Below are positions 8,173 through 16,809 of a DNA stretch of 64,000 bases, piece by piece. Source of the stretch: Spectribacter hydrogenoxidans (GTDB taxonomy: Bacteria > Pseudomonadota > Gammaproteobacteria > Nevskiales > Salinisphaeraceae); assembly GCF_031846275.1 (NCBI RefSeq), contig NZ_JAVRIB010000001.1:1-64000 (forward strand), given 5' to 3'. Position 1 is the stretch's first letter; each line of letters starts with the position of its first letter. A program made the translations under genes and the position numbers. The notes beneath the pieces were generated by a model. The model saw only the letters and a list, made by a program, of their open reading frames with translations, made no database searches and was not told the DNA's origin.

Positions 8173-8463
8173 ATGACTATGTCTCAGAACAAACTGTATG
8201 TTGGCAACTTCCCGTACGACGTGACCGAATCGCAGCTTCGCGATCTGTTCGAGCCGTACGGCGAAATCGAAGAGCTGGCGCTGATCATGGATCGCGACAC
8301 CGGCCGTGCCAAGGGTTTCGGTTTCATTACCTTCGCCCAGCAGCAGGCTGCCGAAAAGGCCCTGGAGCTGGACGGCAACGACCTCGGCGGCCGTCCGCTG
8401 AAGGTGAACATCGCCACCGAAAAGGGTCGCGATGATCGCCGTGGTGGCCGCAGCCGCTGGTAA
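8173..8463 (+). CDS. Single-RRM RNA-binding protein
   Basis: A 96-residue protein that is almost entirely one RNA recognition motif. RNP2 is 'KLYVGNF' (about 7-13) and RNP1 is 'KGFGFITF' (about 49-56). The short C-terminal tail is basic and glycine/arginine rich ('GRDDRRGGRSRW'). ATG 8173 and ATG 8179 are alternatives (MTMSQNK versus MSQNK). Such proteins bind single-stranded RNA and are often cold-induced; the specific RNA is not known. It is followed by a strong hairpin in the convergent gap. Confidence 0.93.
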   Translation: MTMSQNKLYVGNFPYDVTESQLRDLFEPYGEIEELALIMDRDTGRAKGFGFITFAQQQAAEKALELDGNDLGGRPLKVNIATEKGRDDRRGGRSRW

Positions 8464-8501
8464 GCGACTGACCGGTTCGCCGGACTTCGCTTCGCTCGGG
8501 T

Positions 8502-8531
8502 GGATGGGGCCGGTTTCGGCCCCGTCCATCC
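8502..8531 (+). terminator. Stem-loop after the RRM gene
   Basis: GGGGCCG (8506-8512) pairs with CGGCCCC (8517-8523) around GTTT, and GGAT/ATCC extends the stem past a four-base bulge. No U-tract follows, so it may act as a processing or Rho-independent-like pause site. Confidence 0.5.
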
Positions 8532-8578
8532 CGGGCTTGATTGCGGTTCTCCGACTTCGATGGCCGGATTGAACCGAG

Positions 8579-8608
8579 ATTGCCGCGGCCGCTTTGCGGC
8601 CTCGCAAT
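8579..8608. terminator. Second stem-loop in the convergent gap
   Basis: ATTGC...GGCCGC (8579-8592) pairs with GCGGCC...GCAAT (8596-8608) around TTT with a small internal mismatch. It lies just beyond the stop of the deacetylase-like gene on the other strand and could serve either direction. Confidence 0.45.
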
Positions 8609-8614
8609 GAGCTG

Positions 8615-9721
8615 CTAGTCAGGCGCGGCGAAGGCGTCGCGGTGGAATGCCTCGATCTCCTCGACCGCGTCCATCCCCGGTTCACGCGGGTTTGCCGGCT
8701 CCCCGCCGGCCATGACTTCCAGCACCCGGCGCGTGCAGCGGGCCAGGGTTTCCGGGTTGTAGCCCCCTTCCAGCATCATGGCCAGACGGCCCTGGCAGTG
8801 TTCGTCCGCCAGCCGCTGGACGATGCCGGCCAGCGCGCTGTAACCGTCAAATGAAAGATTCAGGCACAGCTCCGTGCGGTGGGCGTCCATGCCGGCGGAT
8901 ACCAGGATAAGTTCCGGCTGAAACCAGGCCGCGGCGGGCACGAGGATGTGCTCGAACGCATGGATCATGGCCAGGTCGCCGGCTTCCTCCGGCAGCGGGA
9001 CATTGATGGTGGTGCCTTCGCCCAGGCCCTCGCCGACCTCTTCCATGGCGCCGGTGCCGGGATAGAACGGCGCCGCCCGATGGGTATCGAAGAACAGCAC
9101 GCTGGGGTCGGCGGCGAAGATGTCCTGGGTGCCGTTGCCGTGATGGGCATCCCAGTCGATGATCAGGACGCGCTCCACGCCCCATTTGGCCTGGGCATGG
9201 GCGGCGGCCACCGCCACATTGTTGAACAGGCAGAAGCCGCGGGCCCGCACCGCGTTGGCGTGATGGCCGGGCGGGCGGCACAGGGCGAAGGCCGAATGGG
9301 CCTTGCCGTTGAACACGGCATCCACGGCGGCGACGGCCGAGCCGGCCGCCACCTCGGCCGCCTCCACACTGCCGGCGGATACCGCGGTGGTATCCACATC
9401 CAGCCAGGCCTGCTTGCCGCGCAGCTCGTACAACCCTTCGATGTACGACAGCGTGTGCACCCGGGCAAGCTGGTCCAGCTTGGCGACCCGGCCTTTCGTC
9501 AGCCGCACGCCCGGTACCGGCTCGGCCCGCAGCAGATCCGCAATCGCCGTGATGCGGCCGGGGTGTTCCGGGTAGCTCCACTTGGCTTCCAGGCCCAGGC
9601 CCTCCAGCACCCCGCGCACGCGGCTGTCGAGGCGGCCGGGGAGGAATGGCTCCCGCGCTTCCGGGCGATGCGCCAGCACCCGTTCGTCGTAAATTACCCG
9701 TACGTTGCGATCACCCAGCAC
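8615..9721 (-). CDS. Histone-deacetylase family zinc amidohydrolase (class II-like)
   Basis: A 368-residue arginase/deacetylase-fold enzyme of the bacterial acetoin-utilisation/acetylpolyamine amidohydrolase type. The catalytic 'RPPGHHA' has H153 and H154. Zinc ligands are D191 and H193 in 'IDWDAHHGNGT' and D279 in 'VSAGMDAHRTE'. 'PFYPGTGAMEEVG' is the usual product-side loop. Likely substrates are acetylated polyamines, lysine or small amides; this cannot be settled by sequence. The best in-frame start is GTG at 9721, with a weak ribosome binding site. It is divergent from folD. Confidence 0.9.
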   Translation of the reverse strand: MLGDRNVRVIYDERVLAHRPEAREPFLPGRLDSRVRGVLEGLGLEAKWSYPEHPGRITAIADLLRAEPVPGVRLTKGRVAKLDQLARVHTLSYIEGLYELRGKQAWLDVDTTAVSAGSVEAAEVAAGSAVAAVDAVFNGKAHSAFALCRPPGHHANAVRARGFCLFNNVAVAAAHAQAKWGVERVLIIDWDAHHGNGTQDIFAADPSVLFFDTHRAAPFYPGTGAMEEVGEGLGEGTTINVPLPEEAGDLAMIHAFEHILVPAAAWFQPELILVSAGMDAHRTELCLNLSFDGYSALAGIVQRLADEHCQGRLAMMLEGGYNPETLARCTRRVLEVMAGGEPANPREPGMDAVEEIEAFHRDAFAAPD

Positions 9722-10065
9722 GCGGTCGATCCCGTCAGATTACTGCCCCGCGATGATGCGTCATCGTCGGGCAACATGCGATAGCTGCGCGCTGCCCTTG
9801 AGCCCGACGTTGCACGTCGGGAAGATTGCCGGATGCTCTTGGCCGATTCACGCCAGACTCGGATGACGGCAGCCGTATGGCGCTTAGCAATCCCTCCGCG
9901 GCGAATAACCGCGAAACCATTCCCGCACAAGGCGAGGATTCGGAATTACCGGCATTAATCGGTATCCTTGCTCGCCTTTCGCGCGGCTCGCAATGGTCGG
10001 GCTATGCGAGGCGAGCCCTTGCCGCCCGGTCGATGCCACGCGACACACTTGAACCACGAGGCGCC
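9722..10065. promoter_or_regulatory. Divergent promoter region with hairpins, upstream of folD
   Basis: A 344-base divergent region. It has a perfect 8-bp stem CCCGACGT/ACGTCGGG (9803-9821) and, closer to folD, a nested structure in which GGCGAG (9931-9936) pairs with CTCGCC (9971-9976) and TACCG (9947-9951) pairs with CGGTA (9960-9964). The latter would lie in the folD leader. No known riboswitch core is recognised. A GAGG ribosome binding site precedes the folD ATG. Confidence 0.35.
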
Positions 10066-10977
10066 ATGACTACCACGACCGAAACCGCCGCCACCCGCAT
10101 CGACGGCAAGGTGATTGGCGGTGAAATCCGCGAACGCATCGCCCGCGAAGTCGCCGCCCTGCAGGCCGACCACGGCGTGACCCCGGGACTGGCCGTGGTG
10201 CTGGTCGGTGGCGACGAGGCCAGCCAGGTCTACGTCAGCCACAAGCGCAAGGCCTCGCTGGCCGCGGGCATGGAATCCTTCGAGCATTATCTGGACGAGG
10301 ACACCTCGGCGGACGAGTTGCTCGCCCTGATCGACAAGCTCAACCGGGACCCGGCCGTCAACGGCATTCTGGTGCAGCTGCCCCTGCCGGCTCAGATTTC
10401 CGAGGACGCCGTGCTGGCCGCCATCGACCCGGACAAGGACGTGGACGGCTTTCACGAGGTCAATACCGGTCGGCTGTGGAACGGCGGCAGCCCGCCCGTG
10501 CCCTGCACCGCGCTGGGCTGCGTGCTGTTGCTGCAGCACACGCTCGGCAATGATCTGGCCGGGCGGCACGCGGTGATCGTGGGCCGCTCCAACATCGTCG
10601 GCAAGCCGCTGGCCAACCTGCTGCTGCGGGAAAACTGCACCGTGACCGTGGCCCATTCGAAGACCCGCGACCTGCCCGGTCTGTGCCGCCAGGCCGACAT
10701 TCTGGTGGCGGCCGTGGGCCGGCCGAAATTCGTGCAGGGCGACTGGATCAAGCCGGGGGCCACCGTCATCGACGTGGGCATCAACCGGCTCGAGGCCAAC
10801 GCGGACGGCAAGCGCCGCCTGGTGGGGGACGTGGATTTCACCGCGGCGGCCGAGGTCGCGGGGGCCATCACCCCGGTGCCGGGTGGCGTCGGCCCCATGA
10901 CCATCGCCTGCCTGCTGCACAACACGGTGCGGGCCACCTGTCAGCAGAAGGGCCTGCCACTACCGGCCGGCGACTGA
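10066..10977 (+). CDS. folD: Bifunctional methylenetetrahydrofolate dehydrogenase/cyclohydrolase
   Basis: A 303-residue cytosolic enzyme that interconverts 5,10-methylene-, 5,10-methenyl- and 10-formyl-tetrahydrofolate with NADP. Conserved Tyr56 and Lys60 occur in 'SQVYVSHKRKA', the 'GILVQLPLP' folate strand at about 105-113, 'PDKDVDGFH' near 125, and 'VIVGRSNIVGKPLANLLL' is the dinucleotide-binding loop; 'PVPGGVGPMT' ends the fold. The start at ATG 10066 is chosen from the GAGG site and the normal family length; reading from 9826 would add a non-conserved 80-residue extension. It is followed by fhs on the same strand, a matching pathway partner. Confidence 0.96.
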   Translation: MTTTTETAATRIDGKVIGGEIRERIAREVAALQADHGVTPGLAVVLVGGDEASQVYVSHKRKASLAAGMESFEHYLDEDTSADELLALIDKLNRDPAVNGILVQLPLPAQISEDAVLAAIDPDKDVDGFHEVNTGRLWNGGSPPVPCTALGCVLLLQHTLGNDLAGRHAVIVGRSNIVGKPLANLLLRENCTVTVAHSKTRDLPGLCRQADILVAAVGRPKFVQGDWIKPGATVIDVGINRLEANADGKRRLVGDVDFTAAAEVAGAITPVPGGVGPMTIACLLHNTVRATCQQKGLPLPAGD

Positions 10978-11021
10978 ACCAAAGTTGCCGACCCGGGAGC
11001 GGGGATTTCCAATCGAACGGG

Positions 11022-11066
11022 GTCACGCCAACGCGTGACGCGGGATGCGCCGGGCCCGCCCGGCGC
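11022..11066 (+). repeat. Two consecutive perfect hairpins between folD and fhs
   Basis: GTCACGC/GCGTGAC (11022-11039, loop CAAC) is followed by GCGCCGGGC/GCCCGGCGC (11047-11066, two-base loop). Both stems are perfect and the second is very stable. No T-run follows, so it may attenuate, pause or stabilise folD-fhs transcripts rather than terminate them. Confidence 0.55.
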
Positions 11067-11092
11067 CTTGACCGGACGAGGAGACACCGACG

Positions 11093-12796
11093 GTGAGCAA
11101 GAGCAAGGACGAGACATTCACGCGGCCGCCGAACGGCGATGCCGCCATTGCCCGGGCCGCCACCCTCAAGCCGATTGCCGAAATCGGCGAAAAGCTGGGT
11201 GTGCCGTGGTCGGCGATGGCCCCCTACGGCCATACCAAGGCCAAGATCGACCTGGACTACATCGCCTCGCTGGCGGACCGGCCCGACGGCAAGCTGATCC
11301 TGGTCACCGGCCTGACCCCGACCCCGCCGGGCGAGGGCAAGACCACCACCACGGTGGGTCTGACCGATGCCCTGTCCGCGGCTGGCGAAAGCGTGGCGGC
11401 CTGTCTGCGCGAGCCCAGCCTCGGCCCCTGCTTCGGCATGAAGGGCGGCGCCGCCGGCGGCGGATACGCCCAGGTCGTGCCGATGGACGATCTCAACCTG
11501 CACTTCACCGGCGACATGCACGCCATCGGCATGGCCCACAACCTGCTTGCGGCCATGATCGACAACCACATCAACTGGCGTAATGAACTCAACCTCGATC
11601 CGAGGCGGGTGAGCTGGCGCCGGGTGATGGACATGAACGAGCGCGCGCTGCGCGAAATCGTCATCGGCCTGGGTACCGGCAACGGCATGCCGCGCGAGGA
11701 CGGGTTCGACATCACCGTGGCCTCGGAGATCATGGCCATTCTCTGCCTCGCCACCGACATGACCGATCTGCAGGCGCGGCTGGCGCGCATCGTGGTGGCC
11801 GAAACCCGCGACCGTCAGCCGGTCACCGCCGCCGACCTCGAAGCCGATGGCGCCATGGCGGTGCTGCTCAAGGATGCAATCAAGCCGAATCTGGTGCAGA
11901 CGCTGGAGAACACGCCGGTGTTCGTGCACGGCGGCCCGTTCGCCAACATCGCGCACGGCTGCAACTCCGCCATCGCCACCCGGGCGGCCCTGAAGCTGGC
12001 CGATTACGTGGTCACCGAGGCCGGCTTCGGCGCCGACCTGGGCGCCGAGAAGTTCTTCGACATCAAGTGCCGCATGACCGGCCTGAAACCGGCCGCCGCG
12101 GTGATCGTGGCAACCGCCCGGGCGCTGAAGGTGCACGGCGGCAACGCGGTACAGCATCTCGAGGAAGAGGACGTGGAAGCCGTGCGCAAGGGCTGCGACA
12201 ACCTCCGCCGGCACGTCCGCAACATCCGCTCCTATGGCGTTCCGGCGGTGGTGGCCATCAACCGCTTCCCGTCGGACACCGACGCGGAACTGGAAGCCAT
12301 CGCCGACGAAATGCGCACGGAAGGGGTGGAAACCTCGCTGTGCACCCACTTCGCCGACGGCGGCGCCGGGGCGGCCGATCTGGCCCGCACGGTCACCGAT
12401 GTGGTCGCCCGCGGCGAGGCGGACTTCAAGCCGCTATACCCGGATGACATGGAGCTGCTGGACAAGATCCGCACCGTGGCACAGAAGATCTACGGCGCCG
12501 AGGACATCAGCGCCGGGCACGCCATTCGCGCCCGGCTGAAGAACCTGGAAAAGGCCGGCTACGGCCATTTTCCCGTGTGCATCGCCAAGACCCAGTACAG
12601 CTTCACCACCGATCCCAACCTGCGTGGCGCACCCAGCGGCCACATCATCCCGGTGCGCGAGGTGCGGCTGTCCGCCGGCGCCGGCTTCATCGTGGTGATC
12701 TGCGGCGAGATCATGACCATGCCCGGTCTGCCGCGGCGCCCGGCCGCCGCCGACATCCGGATGCATGCGGATGGGTATATCGACGGGTTGTTCTAA
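11093..12796 (+). CDS. fhs: Formate--tetrahydrofolate ligase
   Basis: A 567-residue enzyme making 10-formyl-THF from formate, THF and ATP. The ATP loop 'LTPTPPGEGKTTTTVGL' (74-90) is intact, and 'EPSLGPCFGMKGGAAGGGYAQV' type residues (GPCFGMKGG) and 'FVHGGPFANIAHGCNS' are folate/formate site signatures. The start is GTG at 11093, nine bases after GAGGAG (11078-11083). With FolD it forms a formate-assimilating one-carbon branch supplying purine synthesis and serine/glycine interconversion. Length and motifs are normal. Confidence 0.97.
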   Translation: MSKSKDETFTRPPNGDAAIARAATLKPIAEIGEKLGVPWSAMAPYGHTKAKIDLDYIASLADRPDGKLILVTGLTPTPPGEGKTTTTVGLTDALSAAGESVAACLREPSLGPCFGMKGGAAGGGYAQVVPMDDLNLHFTGDMHAIGMAHNLLAAMIDNHINWRNELNLDPRRVSWRRVMDMNERALREIVIGLGTGNGMPREDGFDITVASEIMAILCLATDMTDLQARLARIVVAETRDRQPVTAADLEADGAMAVLLKDAIKPNLVQTLENTPVFVHGGPFANIAHGCNSAIATRAALKLADYVVTEAGFGADLGAEKFFDIKCRMTGLKPAAAVIVATARALKVHGGNAVQHLEEEDVEAVRKGCDNLRRHVRNIRSYGVPAVVAINRFPSDTDAELEAIADEMRTEGVETSLCTHFADGGAGAADLARTVTDVVARGEADFKPLYPDDMELLDKIRTVAQKIYGAEDISAGHAIRARLKNLEKAGYGHFPVCIAKTQYSFTTDPNLRGAPSGHIIPVREVRLSAGAGFIVVICGEIMTMPGLPRRPAAADIRMHADGYIDGLF

Positions 12797-12808
12797 GCGG
12801 CCGCCGGA

Positions 12809-13639
12809 TCAGCCGTTGAGGAAACGACGCAACCGGGCACCCAGCCAGTTGGGGTGCTCCAGCGGTATCCAGTGACCGCCGTCGATGGTCTCGCATTGCC
12901 ACTCGGCGTCGACATACTGCCGGGAATCGCGCATCTGTGCGGCCACCAGATAGGGGTCGCCCTTGCTCCAGATCCCCAGCGTCGGCGCTGTTACCGTCGG
13001 CTGGCGGCGAAACAGGATGGTGCCCATGCTGGCGCGGTAGATACGCAGCCCCGCCGTCAGGCGGCCGGGGGTCGACATCCGGGCCACCACCTCGTCCGGG
13101 TCCGGGTGCGAGCCGGACAGCATTCGCGCCAGGCCCAGCGGCCCGCGGCTGCCGAGCACATATTCGGTCAATCCCCCCATCAGGAAGAAGCCGATGTACC
13201 AGGCAGCGAGCTTCTGCGCGATACCGGCACGGGCGTAGGCGGTGGGATGGCCTACCGACAATACCGCCAGGCGATGCACGCGCGACGGATAAAGGCCGGC
13301 GATCAGCCAGGCCGCCCAGCCACCCCAGTCGTGACCGACAACATGGACCCTCTCGATACCCAGGTGATCGAGCAGCGCGACATGGTCGCCCGCAATCGCC
13401 ACGATGTTGTAGTCACCCAGCTTCGGCGCCATGTCCGAGTCACCACAGCCCACAGTGTCGGGCGCAATACAGCGAAACCCGTCGGCGTGCAGGGTGTTGA
13501 TCTGGGCGGTCCACATGGCACCCGAATCCGGGAAGCCGTGCAGCAGAAGCACCGCCGGACGCTGGTCGTCACCGGGCGCGGAATCCCGATAGGACAGGGT
13601 CAGCTCGCGATGGGTGAAACTGGCGAGTGACACGGTCAT
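12809..13639 (-). CDS. Alpha/beta hydrolase (epoxide hydrolase/dehalogenase-like)
   Basis: A 276-residue alpha/beta hydrolase. Oxyanion motif 'LLLHGFPDSGAMW' and nucleophile elbow 'VVGHDWGGW' (Asp nucleophile, GHDWGG) are those of soluble epoxide hydrolases and related haloalkane dehalogenases; the catalytic His is in 'IDGGHWIPLEHP' near the C-terminus. The start at ATG 13639 has GGAG upstream; a longer frame to 13795 is not conserved. It is convergent with fhs with only 12 bases between stops. Substrate unknown. Confidence 0.87.
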   Translation of the reverse strand: MTVSLASFTHRELTLSYRDSAPGDDQRPAVLLLHGFPDSGAMWTAQINTLHADGFRCIAPDTVGCGDSDMAPKLGDYNIVAIAGDHVALLDHLGIERVHVVGHDWGGWAAWLIAGLYPSRVHRLAVLSVGHPTAYARAGIAQKLAAWYIGFFLMGGLTEYVLGSRGPLGLARMLSGSHPDPDEVVARMSTPGRLTAGLRIYRASMGTILFRRQPTVTAPTLGIWSKGDPYLVAAQMRDSRQYVDAEWQCETIDGGHWIPLEHPNWLGARLRRFLNG

Positions 13640-13839
13640 GAATGGACTCCGGGGCGCGAAAACGGCAATGGGTGCCACCGAATATACAGGCGACCGGATG
13701 TGCACCCAGCCGATAAGCGGGCGCAGCGTGGGTTTGTGGGCATTTGCGGGGGTACCTTGCCCGGCTTGGTCGATAGCTCTCCGGGCTGCCGGCAAGCGCT
13801 AACGGGAGGGAAGAAGCGACCCCACCCGGCTATGGCTGC

Positions 13840-14190
13840 TCTTGATTCCCGTCGGGACGAGCCGAGCACTGCAGGGCGGCGAGGTTCCCGGCCCGAAGGG
13901 GCACGCACAGGACGTGCGCACGGTTTTCGTCGGTACATGGAAGTACCGTCGAAAAACCCCCTCGCCGACCGAAGCGCACAGGGCATCCTGCCTCGAACCC
14001 CGTTCGAGGCAGGACTCGCCCGCCGGAAGCGTTCCTTTGGTGACTTTCTTGTCGCACAAGAAAGTTACCCGGCCCGCTTCAGCGGGGCGAAATCTTCTTC
14101 GTCGCCATCCTGAAAACACTGGAACGCGGGCTACGCTTGGCTTGTGCCGGTATGCCCAGTTGAAGAGGCGCCATGAATGGCGCCCCACGG
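13840..14190. repeat. Structured non-coding element with four strong stem-loops, probably repetitive
   Basis: The stretch holds, in order: a 13-bp stem with one T-T mismatch (13924-13936 with 13943-13955), an 11-bp perfect stem CTGCCTCGAAC/GTTCGAGGCAG (13988-13998 with 14002-14012), a 10-bp perfect stem ACTTTCTTGT/ACAAGAAAGT (14043-14052 with 14056-14065), and an 8-bp perfect palindrome GGCGCCAT-GA-ATGGCGCC (14167-14184). Frames exist on both strands but none looks like a protein. Similar text is, from memory, recurrent in GC-rich gammaproteobacteria as an intergenic repeat; a nucleotide search is needed to confirm. Confidence 0.55.
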
Positions 14191-14421
14191 ACGGCGCAAA
14201 CAGGCCCGATCAATTCCGCTGAACCCGCGCCGTGTAACGCCTGTCTCAGAACTGTCAACGAATACCGCGAGCCTGCAGTATTGGCGCAATTCGCACCCGC
14301 ACGATTAATTCGCAAAAACTATCAATCTCTCAGAAAGAATTTATTTGTCATATAGATGCCGGGGCACTACCTTGTGCCCCGAGGCGGAGACCAAAGCCTA
14401 GATACGACAGGAGGAAACGTT
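14191..14421 (+). promoter_or_regulatory. AT-rich promoter region and ribosome binding site of katG
   Basis: The 14285-14360 part is much richer in A/T than its surroundings, as expected for a promoter, and a strong GGAGGAAA site (14410-14417) precedes the ATG at 14422. I looked for an OxyR ATAG/CTAT ladder and found only isolated CTAT and ATAG tetramers, so the regulator is not identified. Confidence 0.45.
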
Positions 14422-16641
14422 ATGGCGGATGGTGATAACACAGGCAGGTGCCCGGTCATGCACGGCAGCCGCACCCAGCTGCATGGTGGCGGCGGTGGCC
14501 CCAGGGACTGGTGGCCCAACCAGTTGAATCTGGGCATCCTGCATCAGCACACCCCGAAGTCGAACCCGCTCGGCGAGGATTTCGACTACGCGGAAGAATT
14601 CAGCAAGCTCGATCTGGCGGCGGTCAAGCAGGATCTGACCGCGCTGATGACCGATTCCAAGGAATGGTGGCCAGCCGACTACGGCCATTACGGCCCCTTC
14701 ATGATCCGCATGGCCTGGCACGCGGCGGGCACCTACCGCACGGCCGACGGCCGCGGCGGTGCTGCTACCGGCAACCAGCGCTTCTCCCCGATCAACAGCT
14801 GGCCCGACAACGGCAACCTGGACAAGGCGCGCCGCCTGCTGTGGCCGATCAAGCAGAAGTACGGCAACAAGCTGTCCTGGGCCGATCTGTTCATCCTCAC
14901 CGGCAATGTCGCGCTGGAGTCCATGGGCTTCAAGACCTTCGGCTTTGCCGGCGGGCGCGAGGACATCTACGCGCCGGAAGAGGACATCTACTGGGGTGCC
15001 GAGACCGAATGGCTGGCCACCAGTGACAAGCCCAACAGCCGTTATTCGGGCGAGCGCGAGCTGGAGAGCCCGCTGGCCGCGGTGCAGATGGGCCTGATCT
15101 ACGTCAACCCGGAAGGCCCGGACGGCGAGCCGGACCCGCTGAAGTCGGCCCAAGACATCCGCGAGACCTTCGCCCGCATGGCCATGAACGACTACGAAAC
15201 CGTCGCCCTGACCGCCGGCGGCCACACCTTCGGCAAGGTCCACGGCGCCGGCGATGCCGACAACGTGGGCGTGGAGCCGGAAGCCGCGCCAATGGAAGCC
15301 ATGGGCTTCGGCTGGGCCAACAGCCACGGCAAGGGCAAGGGTCGCGACACCATCACCAGCGGCCTGGAAGGCCCCTGGACGCCCAACCCCACCAAGTGGG
15401 ACATGGGTTACCTGGATGTGCTGTTCGGCTACGAATGGGAACTGACCAAGAGCCCGGCCGGCGCCAATCAGTGGCAGCCCAGGAACCTCAAGGACGAGGA
15501 TCACGCGCCGGACGTGGAAGACCCCTCGCAGAAGGTCAACCTGATCATGACCACGGCGGACATGGCGATGCGCTATGACCCGGAATACAGCAAGATCGCC
15601 AAGCATTTCCACGAGAACCCGGACGAATTCGCCGATGCCTTCGCCCGTGCCTGGTTCAAGCTGACCCATCGTGACATGGGGCCGAAGGTGCGCTACCTCG
15701 GACCGGAAGTGCCGGCCGAGGACCTGATCTGGCAGGACCCGGTCCCGCCGGTGGACCACGTGCTGATCGACGAGCTCGACGCCGAACAGCTCAAGCAGCA
15801 AATTCTGGCCACCGGGCTGAGCGTGTCCGAGCTGGTGTTCACCGCCTGGGCCTCGGCCTCCACCTACCGCGGTTCGGACATGCGTGGCGGTGCCAATGGC
15901 GCCCGCATCCGTCTGGCGCCGATGAAGGACTGGGAAGCCAACCAGCCGCGCCAGCTGGCCAAGGTTCTCGACCAGCTGGAAGGCGTGCAGAAGGCCTTCA
16001 ACGATGCCCAGTACGGCAACAAGAAGGTCTCCCTGGCCGATCTGATCGTGCTCGGCGGCGCCGCGGCCATCGAGAAGGCGGCGCTGGATGCCGGCAACCC
16101 GGTACACGTGCCGTTTGCCCCGGGCCGCACCGACGCCACCGACGAGCAGACCGACGTCGAGTCCTTCGAACCGCTGGAGCCGGAAGCCGACGGCTTCCGC
16201 AACTACCGGCGCACGAAGTTCACGGTTGCCGACGAGGAAATGCTCGTCGACCGTGCCCAGCTGCTGGGCCTGACAGCGCCGGAAATGACGGTGCTGGTGG
16301 GCGGCATGCGCGCGCTGAATGCCAATCACGAAGGCAGCCAGCACGGCGTGCTCACCGATCGGCCCGGGCAGCTGACCAACGACTTCTTCGTCAACCTGAC
16401 CGACATGGCCACCGAATGGAAGGTCAGCGCCGACGACGAGGACGTGTTCGAGGGCCTGGACCGCGACACCGGCAAGAAGAAGTGGACCGGCACCCGCGTG
16501 GACCTGGTGTTCGGCTCCAACTCGCAGTTGCGGGCGCTGTCGGAGGTCTATGCCCAGGCCGATGCGAAGCAGAAGTTCGCACAGGACTTCGTCGCCGCCT
16601 GGAACAAGGTGATGAACGCGGACCGCTTCGACCTGGCCTGA
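14422..16641 (+). CDS. katG: Catalase-peroxidase KatG
   Basis: A 739-residue haem b enzyme that disproportionates hydrogen peroxide and has peroxidase activity. Distal residues R96, W99 and H100 ('MIRMAWHAAGTYR'), proximal H268 ('GGHTFGKVHGAG') and the Met-Tyr-Trp adduct residues (W99, Y227, M253) are all present, so full catalase activity is expected. The second, haem-less C-terminal domain is complete (about 430-739). The start follows a strong GGAGG site; the upstream in-frame ATG at 14356 is not needed. No signal peptide, so it is cytosolic. Confidence 0.98.
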   Translation: MADGDNTGRCPVMHGSRTQLHGGGGGPRDWWPNQLNLGILHQHTPKSNPLGEDFDYAEEFSKLDLAAVKQDLTALMTDSKEWWPADYGHYGPFMIRMAWHAAGTYRTADGRGGAATGNQRFSPINSWPDNGNLDKARRLLWPIKQKYGNKLSWADLFILTGNVALESMGFKTFGFAGGREDIYAPEEDIYWGAETEWLATSDKPNSRYSGERELESPLAAVQMGLIYVNPEGPDGEPDPLKSAQDIRETFARMAMNDYETVALTAGGHTFGKVHGAGDADNVGVEPEAAPMEAMGFGWANSHGKGKGRDTITSGLEGPWTPNPTKWDMGYLDVLFGYEWELTKSPAGANQWQPRNLKDEDHAPDVEDPSQKVNLIMTTADMAMRYDPEYSKIAKHFHENPDEFADAFARAWFKLTHRDMGPKVRYLGPEVPAEDLIWQDPVPPVDHVLIDELDAEQLKQQILATGLSVSELVFTAWASASTYRGSDMRGGANGARIRLAPMKDWEANQPRQLAKVLDQLEGVQKAFNDAQYGNKKVSLADLIVLGGAAAIEKAALDAGNPVHVPFAPGRTDATDEQTDVESFEPLEPEADGFRNYRRTKFTVADEEMLVDRAQLLGLTAPEMTVLVGGMRALNANHEGSQHGVLTDRPGQLTNDFFVNLTDMATEWKVSADDEDVFEGLDRDTGKKKWTGTRVDLVFGSNSQLRALSEVYAQADAKQKFAQDFVAAWNKVMNADRFDLA

Positions 16642-16651
16642 TTGCGGTGAC

Positions 16652-16682
16652 ACCGGTGCCGGGGGCACAGCCCGGCACCGGT
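16652..16682 (+). repeat. 12-bp perfect stem-loop after katG
   Basis: ACCGGTGCCGGG (16652-16663) pairs with CCCGGCACCGGT (16671-16682) around a seven-base loop. It precedes the true terminator and may stabilise the katG message. Confidence 0.6.
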
Positions 16683-16704
16683 ACTAGGCCCGATCCGAAA
16701 GATG

Positions 16705-16736
16705 CGGCGCGTCGGGCAACCGGCGCGCCGTTTTTT
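16705..16736 (+). terminator. Rho-independent terminator of katG
   Basis: CGGCGCG (16705-16711) pairs with CGCGCCG (16724-16730), directly followed by TTTTTT (16731-16736). This is a textbook intrinsic terminator on the plus strand. Confidence 0.88.
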
Positions 16737-16809
16737 GTCCCATCTGGCTGGCTTGTCAGCCCAGCCGGAACCGTCGGACAATCAGGGCCCGCGGTCTTGG
16801 CTGCGTTTC

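Noticed and set aside
10978..11092. ZTP (pfl) riboswitch ahead of fhs
   Set aside because: Such riboswitches control folD/fhs genes elsewhere and CCCGGGAGCGGGG here looks vaguely similar, but the conserved 5' CGUGACUGGCG core and CCGCCUGGGC half are not present.
10868..12349. Minus-strand open frame opposite fhs
   Set aside because: The plus-strand Fhs is unmistakable and full length; the opposite frame has no recognisable domain.
13799..14222. Proteins of 100-140 residues read from both strands of the region before katG
   Set aside because: All frames run through a set of perfect stem-loops and have no domain; the region is better explained as a structured repeat.
14285..14360. OxyR binding site upstream of katG
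   Set aside because: Only isolated CTAT and ATAG tetramers occur; the required spacing of four tetramers is not met.
14398..16668. Long minus-strand open frame opposite katG
   Set aside because: KatG on the plus strand has all catalytic residues; the antisense frame is a codon-bias artefact.
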